A DNA stretch of 64,000 bases, taken from assembly GCF_003441595.1 (NCBI RefSeq), contig NZ_CP031848.1, forward strand, positions 1,550,001 to 1,614,000. The letters are read 5' to 3'. The notes beneath the pieces are model-generated. The model did not search any database. It worked only from the letters and a program-made list of their open reading frames with translations, and had not been told where the DNA came from. Below, one piece after another: positions 8,809-17,468 of this stretch; positions within the stretch are counted from its first letter, which is position 1; each line of letters starts with the position of its first letter. This DNA comes from Marinobacter sp. Arc7-DN-1 (GTDB lineage Bacteria; Pseudomonadota; Gammaproteobacteria; Pseudomonadales; Oleiphilaceae). The position numbers and the translations under genes were made by a program.

Positions 8809-8821
8809 TTCCAATTTGGAA
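8809..8821. promoter_or_regulatory. TTCC-N5-GGAA palindrome in the lysR/eamA divergent region
   Basis: TTCCAATTTGGAA sits 19-31 bp before the lysR start and 96 bp before the transporter start. It is nested in a wider imperfect palindrome (ATACTT ... AAGTAT). Same spacing and half-sites as the site at 7839. Confidence 0.55.
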
Positions 8822-8916
8822 TAAGTATTGTTCGGATCGCTCCAATTATCAATTGAATGAATTCCGGCACACTCAGGCTCACCACGTTTATATTCATACC
8901 CTGGAGCGAGCTGACC

Positions 8917-9828
8917 ATGATAACCTTGATACAACGCCTGCCCTTTCCGCCTCAGGCCATTGTCTGGGGCCTGTTGATGGCCAATGGTTTCCTGATTGCG
9001 CTGATGCTGGCCCTGGCGAAAGCAGCCACGGCTCAGGGTGTGCCTGCCATCACCTATGCATTCTGGCAAACGCTCATTGCCGGCTTGATTTTGTTGCTTT
9101 GCTCAGCGAACTTCAGAGCCCTGTTCGAACAGCGTCTGACCATCTACTTTTTTATCAGTGGCCTGACGGGTATCGCGATACCCAATGTTATCGCCTTCTA
9201 CCTCGTGACGAAGCTGGGGGCCGGCTTCACTGGCATCATGTACGCCTTACCGCCGATATTCACTTTTCTGATTGCAACAACGATCGGCCTGGAAAGACTC
9301 AGCTGGACGAAACTGGCCGGCTTGTCGGTTGCGGTTTCCGCCTGCGCCTGGATTGTTCTGCAACGCCATACCGAAATGGGCCAGTCCAATCTGCTGTGGT
9401 TCGCCCTCGGCCTGCTTATCCCGGCCGCGCTGTCGGTCGGCAATGTCTACCGTTCGGTCGCCTGGCCCGACCAGGCAAAACCCATGACGCTGGCTGCCGG
9501 CACCCTGCTCGCTTCGGCTATCGTACTGGGCTTACTCGCCAGGCTAACCGAAACACCGCTGGCCTCGGGGGGTTTTGGGTCTGCATTTTTAACTGTCATC
9601 CTCATCCAGGGTCTTCTGACCGCATTGACCTACTACTGCGCCTTCGAGCTTCAGAAGCGCTCCAATCCGGTTTTCTACAGCCAACTCGGCGCAGTGGCTG
9701 CCGTATTTGGACTAATCATCGGCGTAGTATGGTTTAACGAGCGATACTCACTGGGAATCTGGCTGGGCGCTTTAACTGTGATCGTGGGGTTGCGGATGAG
9801 CAACCGGACATCGCGCGGCAAGGGTTGA
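8917..9828 (+). CDS. EamA/DMT superfamily transporter
   Basis: 303 residues with about ten hydrophobic segments arranged as two EamA repeats, typical of drug/metabolite exporters of the inner membrane. ATG 8917 is preferred to the upstream in-frame ATG at 8857 because GGAG lies just before it and the protein then begins with the first membrane-proximal segment. Divergent from the LysR gene with a 126-bp shared control region, so export of the same effector compound is plausible. Substrate unknown. Confidence 0.85.
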   Translation: MITLIQRLPFPPQAIVWGLLMANGFLIALMLALAKAATAQGVPAITYAFWQTLIAGLILLLCSANFRALFEQRLTIYFFISGLTGIAIPNVIAFYLVTKLGAGFTGIMYALPPIFTFLIATTIGLERLSWTKLAGLSVAVSACAWIVLQRHTEMGQSNLLWFALGLLIPAALSVGNVYRSVAWPDQAKPMTLAAGTLLASAIVLGLLARLTETPLASGGFGSAFLTVILIQGLLTALTYYCAFELQKRSNPVFYSQLGAVAAVFGLIIGVVWFNERYSLGIWLGALTVIVGLRMSNRTSRGKG

Positions 9829-9950
9829 TCAGAAACGCAACGATCGCGACAGAGATTCCGGCAACCAGAAATCTCTTTGCAAACTCGCTCTGCGGATTAA
9901 GCAATATAGCCAATCTGCATTAACCCCAACCAAGACCGCAGTGCTCACCA

Positions 9951-10406
9951 CTACCAAACGAGCATCAACCCACCCGTAATAACGGCAAACAGAATGGACA
10001 ACCAGATCAGGGTCTTCCAGGGAAAGGGTGGTGGGGGCGGCTGCACTGCGAGCTGCTTTTCCAGATCGTTTTTCAGCAACCGGGTATTGCGAATATTGGC
10101 CTTGTAGATGGCATCAAAGGCATCGCCTACCACCGGCAACAGGCCACCGAGAAAATCGATGCCCATATTGCGCAGCATACGCAGCTTCACATCCTTGCTG
10201 GCACCCGCCCGCTGCGCTTCGATCAGCACATAGCCGGATAACACCAAGCCGGCGAAGTCGCCTACTACCGGTAGCAGGCCAATAATGGAATCCACGCCAA
10301 TCTGAAACTTGGTGAAGGGAATACCGATGCTGCTGTCGGTAAACCGGCTGAACTTATCCAGCCGCTCCAGTATCGCCCGTTGCTGGGCCTCGGTAGGCTT
10401 TGCCAT
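9951..10406 (-). CDS. DUF4112 domain protein
   Basis: 151 residues. Two copies of the DUF4112 hallmark G-L-L-P-V-V-G-D occur (about residues 43-50 and 88-95), and one transmembrane helix lies near the C-terminus (L-I-W-L-S-I-L-F-A-V-I-T-G). A proline run precedes that helix. Small membrane protein of unknown function, monocistronic. Confidence 0.85.
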   Translation of the reverse strand: MAKPTEAQQRAILERLDKFSRFTDSSIGIPFTKFQIGVDSIIGLLPVVGDFAGLVLSGYVLIEAQRAGASKDVKLRMLRNMGIDFLGGLLPVVGDAFDAIYKANIRNTRLLKNDLEKQLAVQPPPPPFPWKTLIWLSILFAVITGGLMLVW

Positions 10407-10735
10407 TACATCTCCACAAACAGTTAACAGAATCGCGGGCCTAGCAGCCTGTCAGCCTTAAGTCCGACAGGCTGCTGGTATGGATTGCAGGCGACAGATC
10501 ATCAGGGTAGCACGGAGGCAAGAATCAGCCCGAACTGGCACGGGTGATCGTCAAAGACAATTCTGCGCTGTTTTCCTATCCAGTTTGACAGGTGTCAGGA
10601 CCAATGCTATTCCGTTAATGATTGATCAAAAAACACTCACATAATGTCGACCAGCACCATCTTGGCAATTGATGAAGGATTCCGGGTAGTTGGTGCAGTG
10701 ACAGAGCTGCAGTGACAAAAACGAGGAACTGGACT
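10407..10735. other. Intergenic region before the soxC-like gene
   Basis: 329 bp without a gene. It holds the palindrome at 10443-10476 and an AT-richer stretch at about 10600-10650 that could contain the promoter of the sulfite dehydrogenase operon. I see no clear -35/-10 pair. Confidence 0.5.
10443..10476. repeat. REP-like palindrome, copy 1
   Basis: 11-bp perfect arms AGCAGCCTGTC and GACAGGCTGCT around a 12-base centre containing CTTAAG. Its first 24 bases in reverse complement recur exactly at 49332-49355, so it is a dispersed repeat rather than a simple terminator. Confidence 0.7.
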
Positions 10736-12016
10736 ATGGCTCAGATCAACCGCACGGATAGGCAGATAGAACGGCGGCAATTTCTCAAGCGCACCCTGGG
10801 AGCGGTAGGGGTAGTCAGTTTGCCTTTACCGGTCAGCCAGGCACTGGCGGCAAGCGGCGGCGCAGGAAATCTGGCACCTGATGTGCCGGAATGGTCCCTG
10901 TCCCAGGGTAAACCCATTCTTTCACCGGCCTATGGCCAGCCCTCAAGATTTGAGGATGGCGTAGTCCGCACACCGACGGACTTAACACCCACCAAAACCT
11001 CTTCCTGGAGTTTTACCCCGTTACAGGATCTGAATGGCACCATCACCCCCAATGGCCTGGTCTTTGAACGCCATCACGGCGGGGTTCCTGATATCGATCC
11101 TGAACAGCACCAACTGATGCTGCACGGCATGGTCGAGAAGCCGATGATCTTCGACATGGCAGAGATCAAACGCTTCCCCCAGGTCTCGATGAAGCGTTTC
11201 CTGGAGTGTTCGGGCAACACTCTGACTGAATGGAAAAAGCCCAGCGGCAAGACCGTTCAGGACACCCATGGCCTGCTCAGCTGTTGTGAATGGACAGGCG
11301 TGCGCCTGTCTACGCTCCTGCGAGCCGCGGGTGTCAGGGATAAGGCCAAGTGGATCCTGGCAGAGGGCGCCGATGCCGCCGCGATGACCCGCAGCATTCC
11401 CATGGAAAAAGCCATGGACGATGCGCTGGTGGTCTATGCCCAGAATGGAGAGGCCTTGCGGCCCGAACAGGGCTACCCTTTGCGGCTGATCCTGCCGGGC
11501 TTTGAGGGCAATACCCAGATCAAGTGGCTGCGCCGGCTTGAAGTCGGTGACGCGCCTTATATGACCCGGGAAGAAACGTCCAAATACACCGACCTGATGC
11601 CGGACGGGAGCGCTCGTCAGTTCACCTTCGTGATGGAAGCCAAGTCCGTAATCACCTTTCCGTCAGGGGGGCACACCCTTCCGGAAAAGGGCTTTTACGA
11701 AATCCGGGGGCTTGCATGGTCTGGCCGGGGCAAGATTACCCGGGTGGATGTCTCCACCGACGGTGGCCGCAACTGGACTCAGGCGAAGCTCGAAGGCCCG
11801 GTGGAGACCAAGGCACTGACTGCGTTCCGGCTGCCATGGCGGTGGAAGGGGGGCAGCGCGCTTCTGCAGAGCCGTGCCATTGATGAAACCGGATACGTCC
11901 AGCCCACCCGTCAGGCGTTAATCGACGTGCGAGGGCTGAAATCCGTTTATCACCTGAATGCCATACAAACATGGGAAGTCAGCTCTGATGGAGGGGTCAG
12001 CAATGTTCACGTATAA
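10736..12016 (+). CDS. soxC: Molybdopterin sulfite dehydrogenase, SoxC-like
   Basis: 426 residues. A twin-arginine signal (R-R-Q-F-L-K at residues 13-18) exports the folded enzyme. The sulfite-oxidase fold shows the Mo-ligand cysteine in F-L-E-C-S-G-N-T (Cys158), the basic active-site loop, and a C-terminal dimerisation domain (V-D-V-S-T-D-G-G-R-N-W). It oxidises sulfite or the SoxY-bound sulfane intermediate in the periplasm, passing electrons to the cytochrome encoded next. ATG 10736 is used; GAGGA precedes it. No other sox genes are in the window, so free sulfite oxidation may be its main job. Confidence 0.88.
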   Translation: MAQINRTDRQIERRQFLKRTLGAVGVVSLPLPVSQALAASGGAGNLAPDVPEWSLSQGKPILSPAYGQPSRFEDGVVRTPTDLTPTKTSSWSFTPLQDLNGTITPNGLVFERHHGGVPDIDPEQHQLMLHGMVEKPMIFDMAEIKRFPQVSMKRFLECSGNTLTEWKKPSGKTVQDTHGLLSCCEWTGVRLSTLLRAAGVRDKAKWILAEGADAAAMTRSIPMEKAMDDALVVYAQNGEALRPEQGYPLRLILPGFEGNTQIKWLRRLEVGDAPYMTREETSKYTDLMPDGSARQFTFVMEAKSVITFPSGGHTLPEKGFYEIRGLAWSGRGKITRVDVSTDGGRNWTQAKLEGPVETKALTAFRLPWRWKGGSALLQSRAIDETGYVQPTRQALIDVRGLKSVYHLNAIQTWEVSSDGGVSNVHV

Positions 12017-12581
12017 AACCATCGCACCCATTGTACTTGTATCCCTGGTCGGGACAGGCACGGTTATGGCTCAGGATGAAGATTACGGGCTGGGCCGGGA
12101 CGCCACCGATCAAGAAGTCGCGGGCTGGGACATTGATGTACCGCCCAGCGGTGAAGGTCTGCCCGAAGGCTCCGGTAGCGTGGCCGAGGGCAAGGAGGTT
12201 TACCAGGCCCAATGCCAGAGTTGCCACGGCGCCGACGGTAAAAGTGGTCCGATGGACCGGCTGGTAGGCGGTAAGGGCACGCTGGCAAGTGACTCTCCGG
12301 TCAAGACCGCGGGAAGCTACTGGCCTTTTGCCACCACACTCTACGACTACGTTCACCGTGCCATGCCGTTCCAGTCCCCCCAATCCCTCTCACCGGATGA
12401 AACCTATGCGGTCACCGCCTATGTTCTTCACCTGAACGGCATTGTGGAGGAAGACACAACCCTCGACGCCAAGTCACTGCCCGAAGTCAAAATGCCCAAC
12501 CGGGATGGCTTCGCCCACCCGGACCCACGCCCGGATGTTGATGCCAGGGCGTGTATGAGTGATTGTAGAAGTGGTGAGTGA
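12003..12581 (+). CDS. Cytochrome c partner of the sulfite dehydrogenase (SoxD-like)
   Basis: 192 residues. Signal peptide (about 23 residues, ending V-M-A-Q), one haem site C-Q-S-C-H at residues 71-75, and a methionine in R-A-M-P-F-Q likely as distal ligand. True SoxD is usually dihaem and larger, so this is a short monohaem version. The start lies inside the end of soxC (14-bp overlap), giving translational coupling. It should accept electrons from the molybdenum subunit. Confidence 0.85.
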   Translation: MFTYKTIAPIVLVSLVGTGTVMAQDEDYGLGRDATDQEVAGWDIDVPPSGEGLPEGSGSVAEGKEVYQAQCQSCHGADGKSGPMDRLVGGKGTLASDSPVKTAGSYWPFATTLYDYVHRAMPFQSPQSLSPDETYAVTAYVLHLNGIVEEDTTLDAKSLPEVKMPNRDGFAHPDPRPDVDARACMSDCRSGE

Positions 12582-12600
12582 CGGACCAGGCGAGCAGTAG

Positions 12601-12651
12601 GCTTGTTACAGGAAAAGAGAAATAAAAAATTTCTCTTTTCCTGTAACAAGC
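12601..12651. terminator. Perfect 22-bp inverted repeat between convergent genes
   Basis: Arms 12601-12622 and 12630-12651 are exact reverse complements with a TAAAAAA loop. It lies between the cytochrome gene and mtgA, which converge, so bidirectional termination is the simplest role. The stem is much longer than needed, and neither side has a long T tract. Confidence 0.6.
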
Positions 12652-12704
12652 CGTTCATCTAAAGTGGATCTGGTTCGGTTCGGTCGACCTTCCCGGTTTT
12701 CCGA

Positions 12705-13397
12705 CTAAAGATCCCGCAAATGCCCGAGCCCAAGCTGCGCCATCTGGCCACGAATCCAGGCCTCCCGCTCCAGCACATAGGAGGATGGCGAAGCAGCACT
12801 CAACACTTTCGGATTCGGGAGCACGGCTGCAAGCCGCGCGGCCTGATATTCTGAAAGGTGCCGGGCAGGCTTGCCGAAGAAGGCCTGGCTGGCCGCCTCC
12901 ACCCCGTATATGCCTGGCCCGAATTCGGCGATATTCAGATACACCTCCAGCACACGTTTTTTCGGCCACAAGCCGTCCAGCCCCAGGGCCAACACCGCTT
13001 CGATGGCCTTTCGGACGAAGCTGCGCCCGTTCCAGAGAAACAGGTTTTTGGCGGTTTGCTGGGTGATGGTGCTGGCACCCCGAAGCCCCTCGCCGGCCCG
13101 GTACTCCGAGAGCGCCTGCCGAATCGCCTCGAAATCCACGCCCGCGTGATAAGGAAAACGCTGATCCTCGCTGGCCACTACTGCCAGGGGCATCCAGGGG
13201 GAAATCTCGGACATGGACACCCAATCATAGGCCAGCGATTTGTGCGGGTACTCCAACTGGTAGCCCAGCATAAATGCTGAGGCGGGTGGATTCACAAACC
13301 GGAACAACAGCATCACCAACACGATCAGCACTAACGCGCCACCGAAGGTCCAGCCAAGCAGACGCAGGAATTTTCGGGCACCAGACATCTTGGCCAT
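12705..13397 (-). CDS. mtgA: Monofunctional peptidoglycan transglycosylase
   Basis: 230 residues. One N-terminal membrane anchor (about residues 13-35) precedes a GT51 glycosyltransferase domain with the catalytic E77-D-Q-R-F motif and the [16 protein letters not shown] segment. It polymerises lipid II glycan strands at the periplasmic face. The start ATG overlaps the stop of the preceding small membrane-protein gene by one base (TAATG), so the pair is coupled. Confidence 0.95.
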   Translation of the reverse strand: MAKMSGARKFLRLLGWTFGGALVLIVLVMLLFRFVNPPASAFMLGYQLEYPHKSLAYDWVSMSEISPWMPLAVVASEDQRFPYHAGVDFEAIRQALSEYRAGEGLRGASTITQQTAKNLFLWNGRSFVRKAIEAVLALGLDGLWPKKRVLEVYLNIAEFGPGIYGVEAASQAFFGKPARHLSEYQAARLAAVLPNPKVLSAASPSSYVLEREAWIRGQMAQLGLGHLRDL

Positions 13398-13624
13398 TAG
13401 TTCGAACCCACCCCATCAATTCGCGGCTCCGAGTGGCCCTTCAGAGCTTCCGGCCGACGCAGAGCCGTACCCAGAACCAGAACAAACGCGGCCAGCACAA
13501 ATACCTTGTTCACAAACCAGTTCGTGCGCCAGACGGACCACTCCGGGCCTGCCAGAAACCAGATGAACAGGTGCGCGAGAAACGTGATCCAGGGGCTCCG
13601 AAGATTGTCAGTGGCCGATGCCAT
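13397..13624 (-). CDS. Small membrane protein, internally deleted copy
   Basis: 75 residues. It is a near-identical paralogue of the protein at 14841-15323 but lacks an in-frame block of 72 residues, which removes most of the transmembrane part. Translation still stays open to a stop overlapping the mtgA start. The ribosome site (AGGAG) and the leader are conserved between copies. Probably a relic, though its coupling to mtgA may keep it translated. Confidence 0.6.
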   Translation of the reverse strand: MASATDNLRSPWITFLAHLFIWFLAGPEWSVWRTNWFVNKVFVLAAFVLVLGTALRRPEALKGHSEPRIDGVGSN

Positions 13625-13682
13625 TGCGGTGCTCCTGTCCTTTAGTTCTATCTTTGCACACTGAGGGACCGGAGGCACAATT
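13415..13682. repeat. Duplicated segment, copy 1 (216-bp deletion)
   Basis: Matches 14892-15381 at high identity, including about 55 bp upstream of the start codon. The deletion endpoints lie at two GAACAG sites in the longer copy, consistent with loss through a short direct repeat. Confidence 0.85.
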
Positions 13683-13747
13683 GACCACCACCCTACAGAC
13701 CACGCAAACTGATGCCCGAGTCCCGTTTAAGAGCGAACGCATCTGCC

Positions 13748-14050
13748 ATGCCAGCAAACGTAAAAACCCGGATCCTGTTCCACTCCAAACGTTTGAAGAT
13801 ATATCTGGTACGTTACCCTGAGGGCCATAAGGTCGTGCCCCACGTGGACATGATTTCTGAGGGCCAGCTATACAAACTCAATTGCGTTCTGGTGAAACCC
13901 AAAGCCGGTGGCAAATTTATCTGCGAGAAGAACATTTTTAACCTGTTCGGGCGGGTATACCTGTTTCGACCAGATCTTTACCAGCACCGGGTTTCAAGGA
14001 TCGAACGCGGGAATCGGTGGTTGTTGAGCTTTGCTCTAAACAAATCCTGA
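13748..14050 (+). CDS. Small 2OG-Fe(II) oxygenase-like protein
   Basis: About 100 residues. It contains H-V-D early, then a distal H-R-V and R-G-N-R-W-L-L-S-F-A, an arrangement like the HxD...H...R iron and 2-oxoglutarate ligands of small phage-type dioxygenases. The domain is shorter than usual, and no good ribosome site is seen; an in-frame ATG at 13712 is an alternative start. Function uncertain; could be a minimal or truncated member. Confidence 0.5.
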   Translation: MPANVKTRILFHSKRLKIYLVRYPEGHKVVPHVDMISEGQLYKLNCVLVKPKAGGKFICEKNIFNLFGRVYLFRPDLYQHRVSRIERGNRWLLSFALNKS

Positions 14051-14277
14051 GCCTGCACCCCAACAGTGTGAAGGTGGAAAGAGGCGCATGGAAAAGCCCC
14101 GTTTCTATTACCCGGGCGAGAAACCCTACCGGATGATTTCCGTTCGGGAACATTGTGGAAATCTACAGCCACAGCTATGAATTGATTTACGGCGAGGGCG
14201 CGTACTGAGCCGGGACGTAACAAAATCCCATCAGCGGTGTCTGAGGAATAGTCGCCTTCACCAAAAGGGGAAATGGC

Positions 14278-14721
14278 ATGAAAAGGCTCTTACCGCTGAT
14301 GGTCATCGCTCTGCTCTTCACAGCCAGCGCAATGGCTTCCGAACCGCCTGTCTACACCGGCTTACTGAGCAATACCGGCGCCGGTGGGTACGACACCGTC
14401 AGTTACTTCGAAACCGGACAACCCACCAAAGGCTCCAGCAACTTCACGGCCGAGTACCAGGGGGCCACCTGGCGATTTGCAAACGCTGAACATCTGGCCC
14501 GCTTCAAAGACAACCCTGAACGCTACGTGCCGGCCTATGGCGGCTACTGCGCCTGGGCTGTCAGCCAGGGCAACCTCGCCAAAGGCGACCCTAAGTACTG
14601 GACCATCAAGGACGGGCGGCTGTACCTGAACTACAACCAATCCGTGCAAGACCAGTGGCTGGAAGACCCAGACGGGTTTATTCGACAGGCGGATGTGAAT
14701 TGGCCGAGGGTTCTGGAGTAG
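14278..14721 (+). CDS. Exported YHS domain protein
   Basis: 147 residues. Signal peptide of about 20 residues (ends A-M-A-S). The YHS-like core G-Y-D-T-V-S-Y-F ... W-R-F-A-N-A-E-H-L-A-R-F-K-D-N-P-E-R-Y matches the family of periplasmic YHS proteins thought to bind metals. Purine-rich AAAAGGGG precedes the ATG. Monocistronic. Confidence 0.85.
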   Translation: MKRLLPLMVIALLFTASAMASEPPVYTGLLSNTGAGGYDTVSYFETGQPTKGSSNFTAEYQGATWRFANAEHLARFKDNPERYVPAYGGYCAWAVSQGNLAKGDPKYWTIKDGRLYLNYNQSVQDQWLEDPDGFIRQADVNWPRVLE

Positions 14722-14749
14722 GAAATCAAAGCAGCTGTCAAACTCTTTA

Positions 14750-14890
14750 GCCAGACGAGACTCTCGAAAGACCATATTGTGGCGCCGGGTTGAAGATCGG
14801 CGCGAAGCGGAAGGTAACCACATCCAGCCCATGAATATCCTCAATACTCTCGATCGGGCCGATGCGTGAGCGATTGTAGAACGCGCCGTT
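14750..14890 (-). pseudogene. Remnant of an unrecognised coding sequence
   Basis: A minus frame different from that of the neighbouring membrane-protein gene reads F-Y-N-R-S-R-I-G-P-I-E-S-I-E-D-I-H-G-L-D-V and on to F-R-F-A-P-I-F-N-P, clearly protein-like, then stops. It overlaps the last codons of the membrane-protein gene, which therefore reads into foreign sequence. Family not recognised. Confidence 0.45.
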
Positions 14891-15323
14891 CTGGTACCTC
14901 AATTCGCCGCTCCGAGTGGCCCTTCAGAGCTTCCGGCCGACACAGAGCCGTACCCAGAACCAGAACAAACGCGGCCAGCACAAATACCTTGTTCACAAAC
15001 CAGTTCGTGCGCCAGATGGACCACTCCGGATCCGCCAGAAACCAGATGAACAGCGTCGTGATAATGAAAATCTCAACCACCGACATGCCAATGGCCAGCA
15101 TGCGGGTATATCGTGGTCGCACCAACAACGCCCAGGCCAGCCAGAGATGAGCCGCCGGCCAAAGATCCCAGTATATATACGTTGTCCACGCCTCACCGCT
15201 GACCAGCGCAAAGCCAACCGGAAACAGATATTTGATAAAGACGGTCCAGGCCACGAGGATCAGGAACAGATGCGCGAGAAACGTGATCCAGGGGCCCCGA
15301 AGATTGTCAGTGGGCGATGTCAT
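14841..15323 (-). CDS. Hypothetical polytopic membrane protein, full copy
   Basis: 160 residues with about four transmembrane helices and an aromatic-rich loop (Y-I-Y-W-D-L-W-P-A-A-H-L-W). ATG 15323 follows AGGAGC. Paralogue of the deleted copy at 13397. The last ~20 residues read into the remnant at 14750-14890 in another frame, so the native C-terminus has probably been replaced. Not a family I can name. Confidence 0.6.
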   Translation of the reverse strand: MTSPTDNLRGPWITFLAHLFLILVAWTVFIKYLFPVGFALVSGEAWTTYIYWDLWPAAHLWLAWALLVRPRYTRMLAIGMSVVEIFIITTLFIWFLADPEWSIWRTNWFVNKVFVLAAFVLVLGTALCRPEALKGHSERRIEVPERRVLQSLTHRPDREY

Positions 15324-15381
15324 TGCGGTGCTCCTGTCCTTTAACCCTATCTTTGCATACTGAGGGCCCTGAGGCACAAGT
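14892..15381. repeat. Duplicated segment, copy 2 (full length)
   Basis: Direct-repeat partner of 13415-13682, about 1.2 kb away on the same strand. The YHS and 2OG-like genes lie between the copies. Confidence 0.85.
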
Positions 15382-15583
15382 TCATCTGCGAGAAGCTGGC
15401 CCAGCTCGCCGGTGGGCTCAAGGACATGTCCACACGTTTCGTGGTTTAATCCGCTGTGGGAGGAGAGCGCCTCGCAACTGGTGGTCAACCGGTCCGCCCC
15501 TTACCGTAACGTCCTGACAAACAAGGGGCTCCTGGGCAATTCTAGTCTTGGGCGGCTCTGATGAAACCCTGTAAGGACTGTAT

Positions 15584-16663
15584 ATGATATTTGGAATCGC
15601 CTGGTTCGCAATGATGTGGCTCGGACTGATCATGGTCGCGCTGGTTGCTGCCGTGGTGTTCGTCCTGCGCCGGCGTCACGATGCCGGGGATGACACCGAA
15701 GCGCCCACCCGCGAGCAACAAAGTGAGGCTCGCCAACAAGTGCTTGAAATGGTCGAGGGTATGCATACCGCCGCTGAAGGCCTCCATGGCCGCGCTCGTG
15801 TAAAGGCGTTGCGGAACTATATGGATAGCATGAGCGATGGTCTGGAACTGGTCTCGGCAATCCATTCCCCTGCCAACGGCTCCCCCAGGGGCGAATGGGT
15901 CATTGCGCCCGGCGCAAAACCCGAGCGTCGCATTCTCTACATTCACGGCGGCGCCTGGATCGCCGGCAGCCCCAAAAGCCATCGCGCCATTACTGACCGG
16001 TTGTCACGGCTGGCCCACGCCTGCGTATTCGCTATCGATTACCGGCTGATGCCGGAAAACCGCTACCTGGACGGCATCATCGACTGCCAGCGGGCCTATC
16101 GCTGGCTTCTGGACAACGGCCCGGACGGAAAGGCTCCGGCTGATTTCGTGGTGGTTGCGGGGGACTCCGCCGGCGGCAGCCACGCCTTGGGACTCATCGC
16201 CTGGATACGAGATCAGGGCCTGCAACCACCGAACGCCGCTATTGCATTGTCACCCTCCACCGAACTGATGCTGACCTCACTGGGCAGCCGGGCCAATCTG
16301 AAAACCGATGTCATGCTGGGACCAATCGTTAAAAAAATGTCCCGGGTACCGCTGCCGTTGCTATGGTGGGGAACCGTTCTGGGCATGCGGGTATTGCCCA
16401 CCAGCCCTATGGCATCACCCCTGCGCGGAAAGTTACACGCTCTTCCGCCAACACTGATTCACGCCAGCGAATCGGAACTGTTGGTGGAAAATGCCCGGCG
16501 GTACGCAGAGAAAGCACGGGCGGCTGGTTCACCGGTGGAAGTGGAAACCTGGCCCGACATGGTTCATGTGTGGCATCTGTTTACGCCGCTGCTGCCGGAG
16601 GCGGAAGAGGCGTTCCAGCATATCGGGGCGTTTCTGTCGCGGGTGGAAGCCGGTTCAACCTAA
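15584..16663 (+). CDS. Membrane-anchored alpha/beta hydrolase (HSL family esterase)
   Basis: 359 residues. One N-terminal transmembrane helix (residues 3-28), then an alpha/beta-hydrolase fold of the hormone-sensitive-lipase type: oxyanion motif H121-G-G-A-W, nucleophile motif G-D-S195-A-G-G, and a catalytic histidine in V-H-V-W-H near residue 329. It should hydrolyse short acyl esters at the membrane. It converges with the DnaJ-like gene, six bases apart. Confidence 0.85.
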   Translation: MIFGIAWFAMMWLGLIMVALVAAVVFVLRRRHDAGDDTEAPTREQQSEARQQVLEMVEGMHTAAEGLHGRARVKALRNYMDSMSDGLELVSAIHSPANGSPRGEWVIAPGAKPERRILYIHGGAWIAGSPKSHRAITDRLSRLAHACVFAIDYRLMPENRYLDGIIDCQRAYRWLLDNGPDGKAPADFVVVAGDSAGGSHALGLIAWIRDQGLQPPNAAIALSPSTELMLTSLGSRANLKTDVMLGPIVKKMSRVPLPLLWWGTVLGMRVLPTSPMASPLRGKLHALPPTLIHASESELLVENARRYAEKARAAGSPVEVETWPDMVHVWHLFTPLLPEAEEAFQHIGAFLSRVEAGST

Positions 16664-16668
16664 AGGGA

Positions 16669-17400
16669 TCAGCTCAGCAGGCGCTCTTTGGCTTCATTGA
16701 TACGGGCTGCCAGATAGTTACTTCCGCCATGGTCCGGGTGCAGTTTCTGCATCATCCGGCGGTGGGCCTGGATGATCTCCTCCCGGCTGGCACCGGGCTC
16801 CAGCCCGAGGATGTCCAGGGCTTCGCTCTTGGTTAAAGGACCGCCGGCATCGCCGGAATTGGCACGATCACGGGATTCCCCGCCGTCATCGCTGGCCACG
16901 TCGTCCGCACGCCAGGAGTCTCCGAACCGGCGGTCAAGGTAGGACTCCAGCAGCCGGGCCGAGTCCTCGTCATGCTCCCGACAGTATCGTAACAGCTCGA
17001 TAAATTCGCTCTCGCCCAGATCCGCCAGCGCCCGACCGGCCATGGGGCCTTTCAGGATTTTGCCATTCATGGTTCCGGAGTCGTGGTCCAGGCTCATTTC
17101 GAGAATGTCGCTGGACACATGGGATTGATTGCCCGGTTTGGCTTTTGCTTCCCCGCTCCCTGCCCCGGCCATACGCCCCATCAATATGGATGGCAGCACA
17201 CGGCGTAGCAATGGGTAAAGAAACACCAACAACGCAAGCAGAAAGTGCACCCGGCCGGTAACGGCCAACAGAACCACCATCGCGATACCGGCAAACAACA
17301 ACAGCTTGATAAGGGCCGGCTTGCGTTGGCTGGGCGGCTGGTTGCGCAGCCAGACCCATGCAAAAACCGACAGTACGATAACCAGTAGCGTTAATTGCAC
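16669..17400 (-). CDS. Membrane-anchored protein with C-terminal J domain
   Basis: 243 residues. Two or three hydrophobic helices in the first ~75 residues, an acidic linker, and a C-terminal J domain with H221-P-D223 near the end, the layout of TIM14/DjlC-like type III J proteins. The HPD tripeptide stimulates DnaK ATPase. GTG start at 17400 with GGGG six bases upstream. A VWA-protein gene follows upstream on the same strand. Confidence 0.85.
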   Translation of the reverse strand: MQLTLLVIVLSVFAWVWLRNQPPSQRKPALIKLLLFAGIAMVVLLAVTGRVHFLLALLVFLYPLLRRVLPSILMGRMAGAGSGEAKAKPGNQSHVSSDILEMSLDHDSGTMNGKILKGPMAGRALADLGESEFIELLRYCREHDEDSARLLESYLDRRFGDSWRADDVASDDGGESRDRANSGDAGGPLTKSEALDILGLEPGASREEIIQAHRRMMQKLHPDHGGSNYLAARINEAKERLLS

Positions 17401-17468
17401 TCAGATACCCCGGGCTCATCAGCCCATCGTTGGATTGAAGGTGGCTTGAAGGTGAATGGAAACAAGCG

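Noticed and set aside
8790..9069. Longer LysR protein starting at 9069
   Set aside because: The extra 93 codons overlap the divergent transporter gene and precede a good GTG start with its ribosome site.
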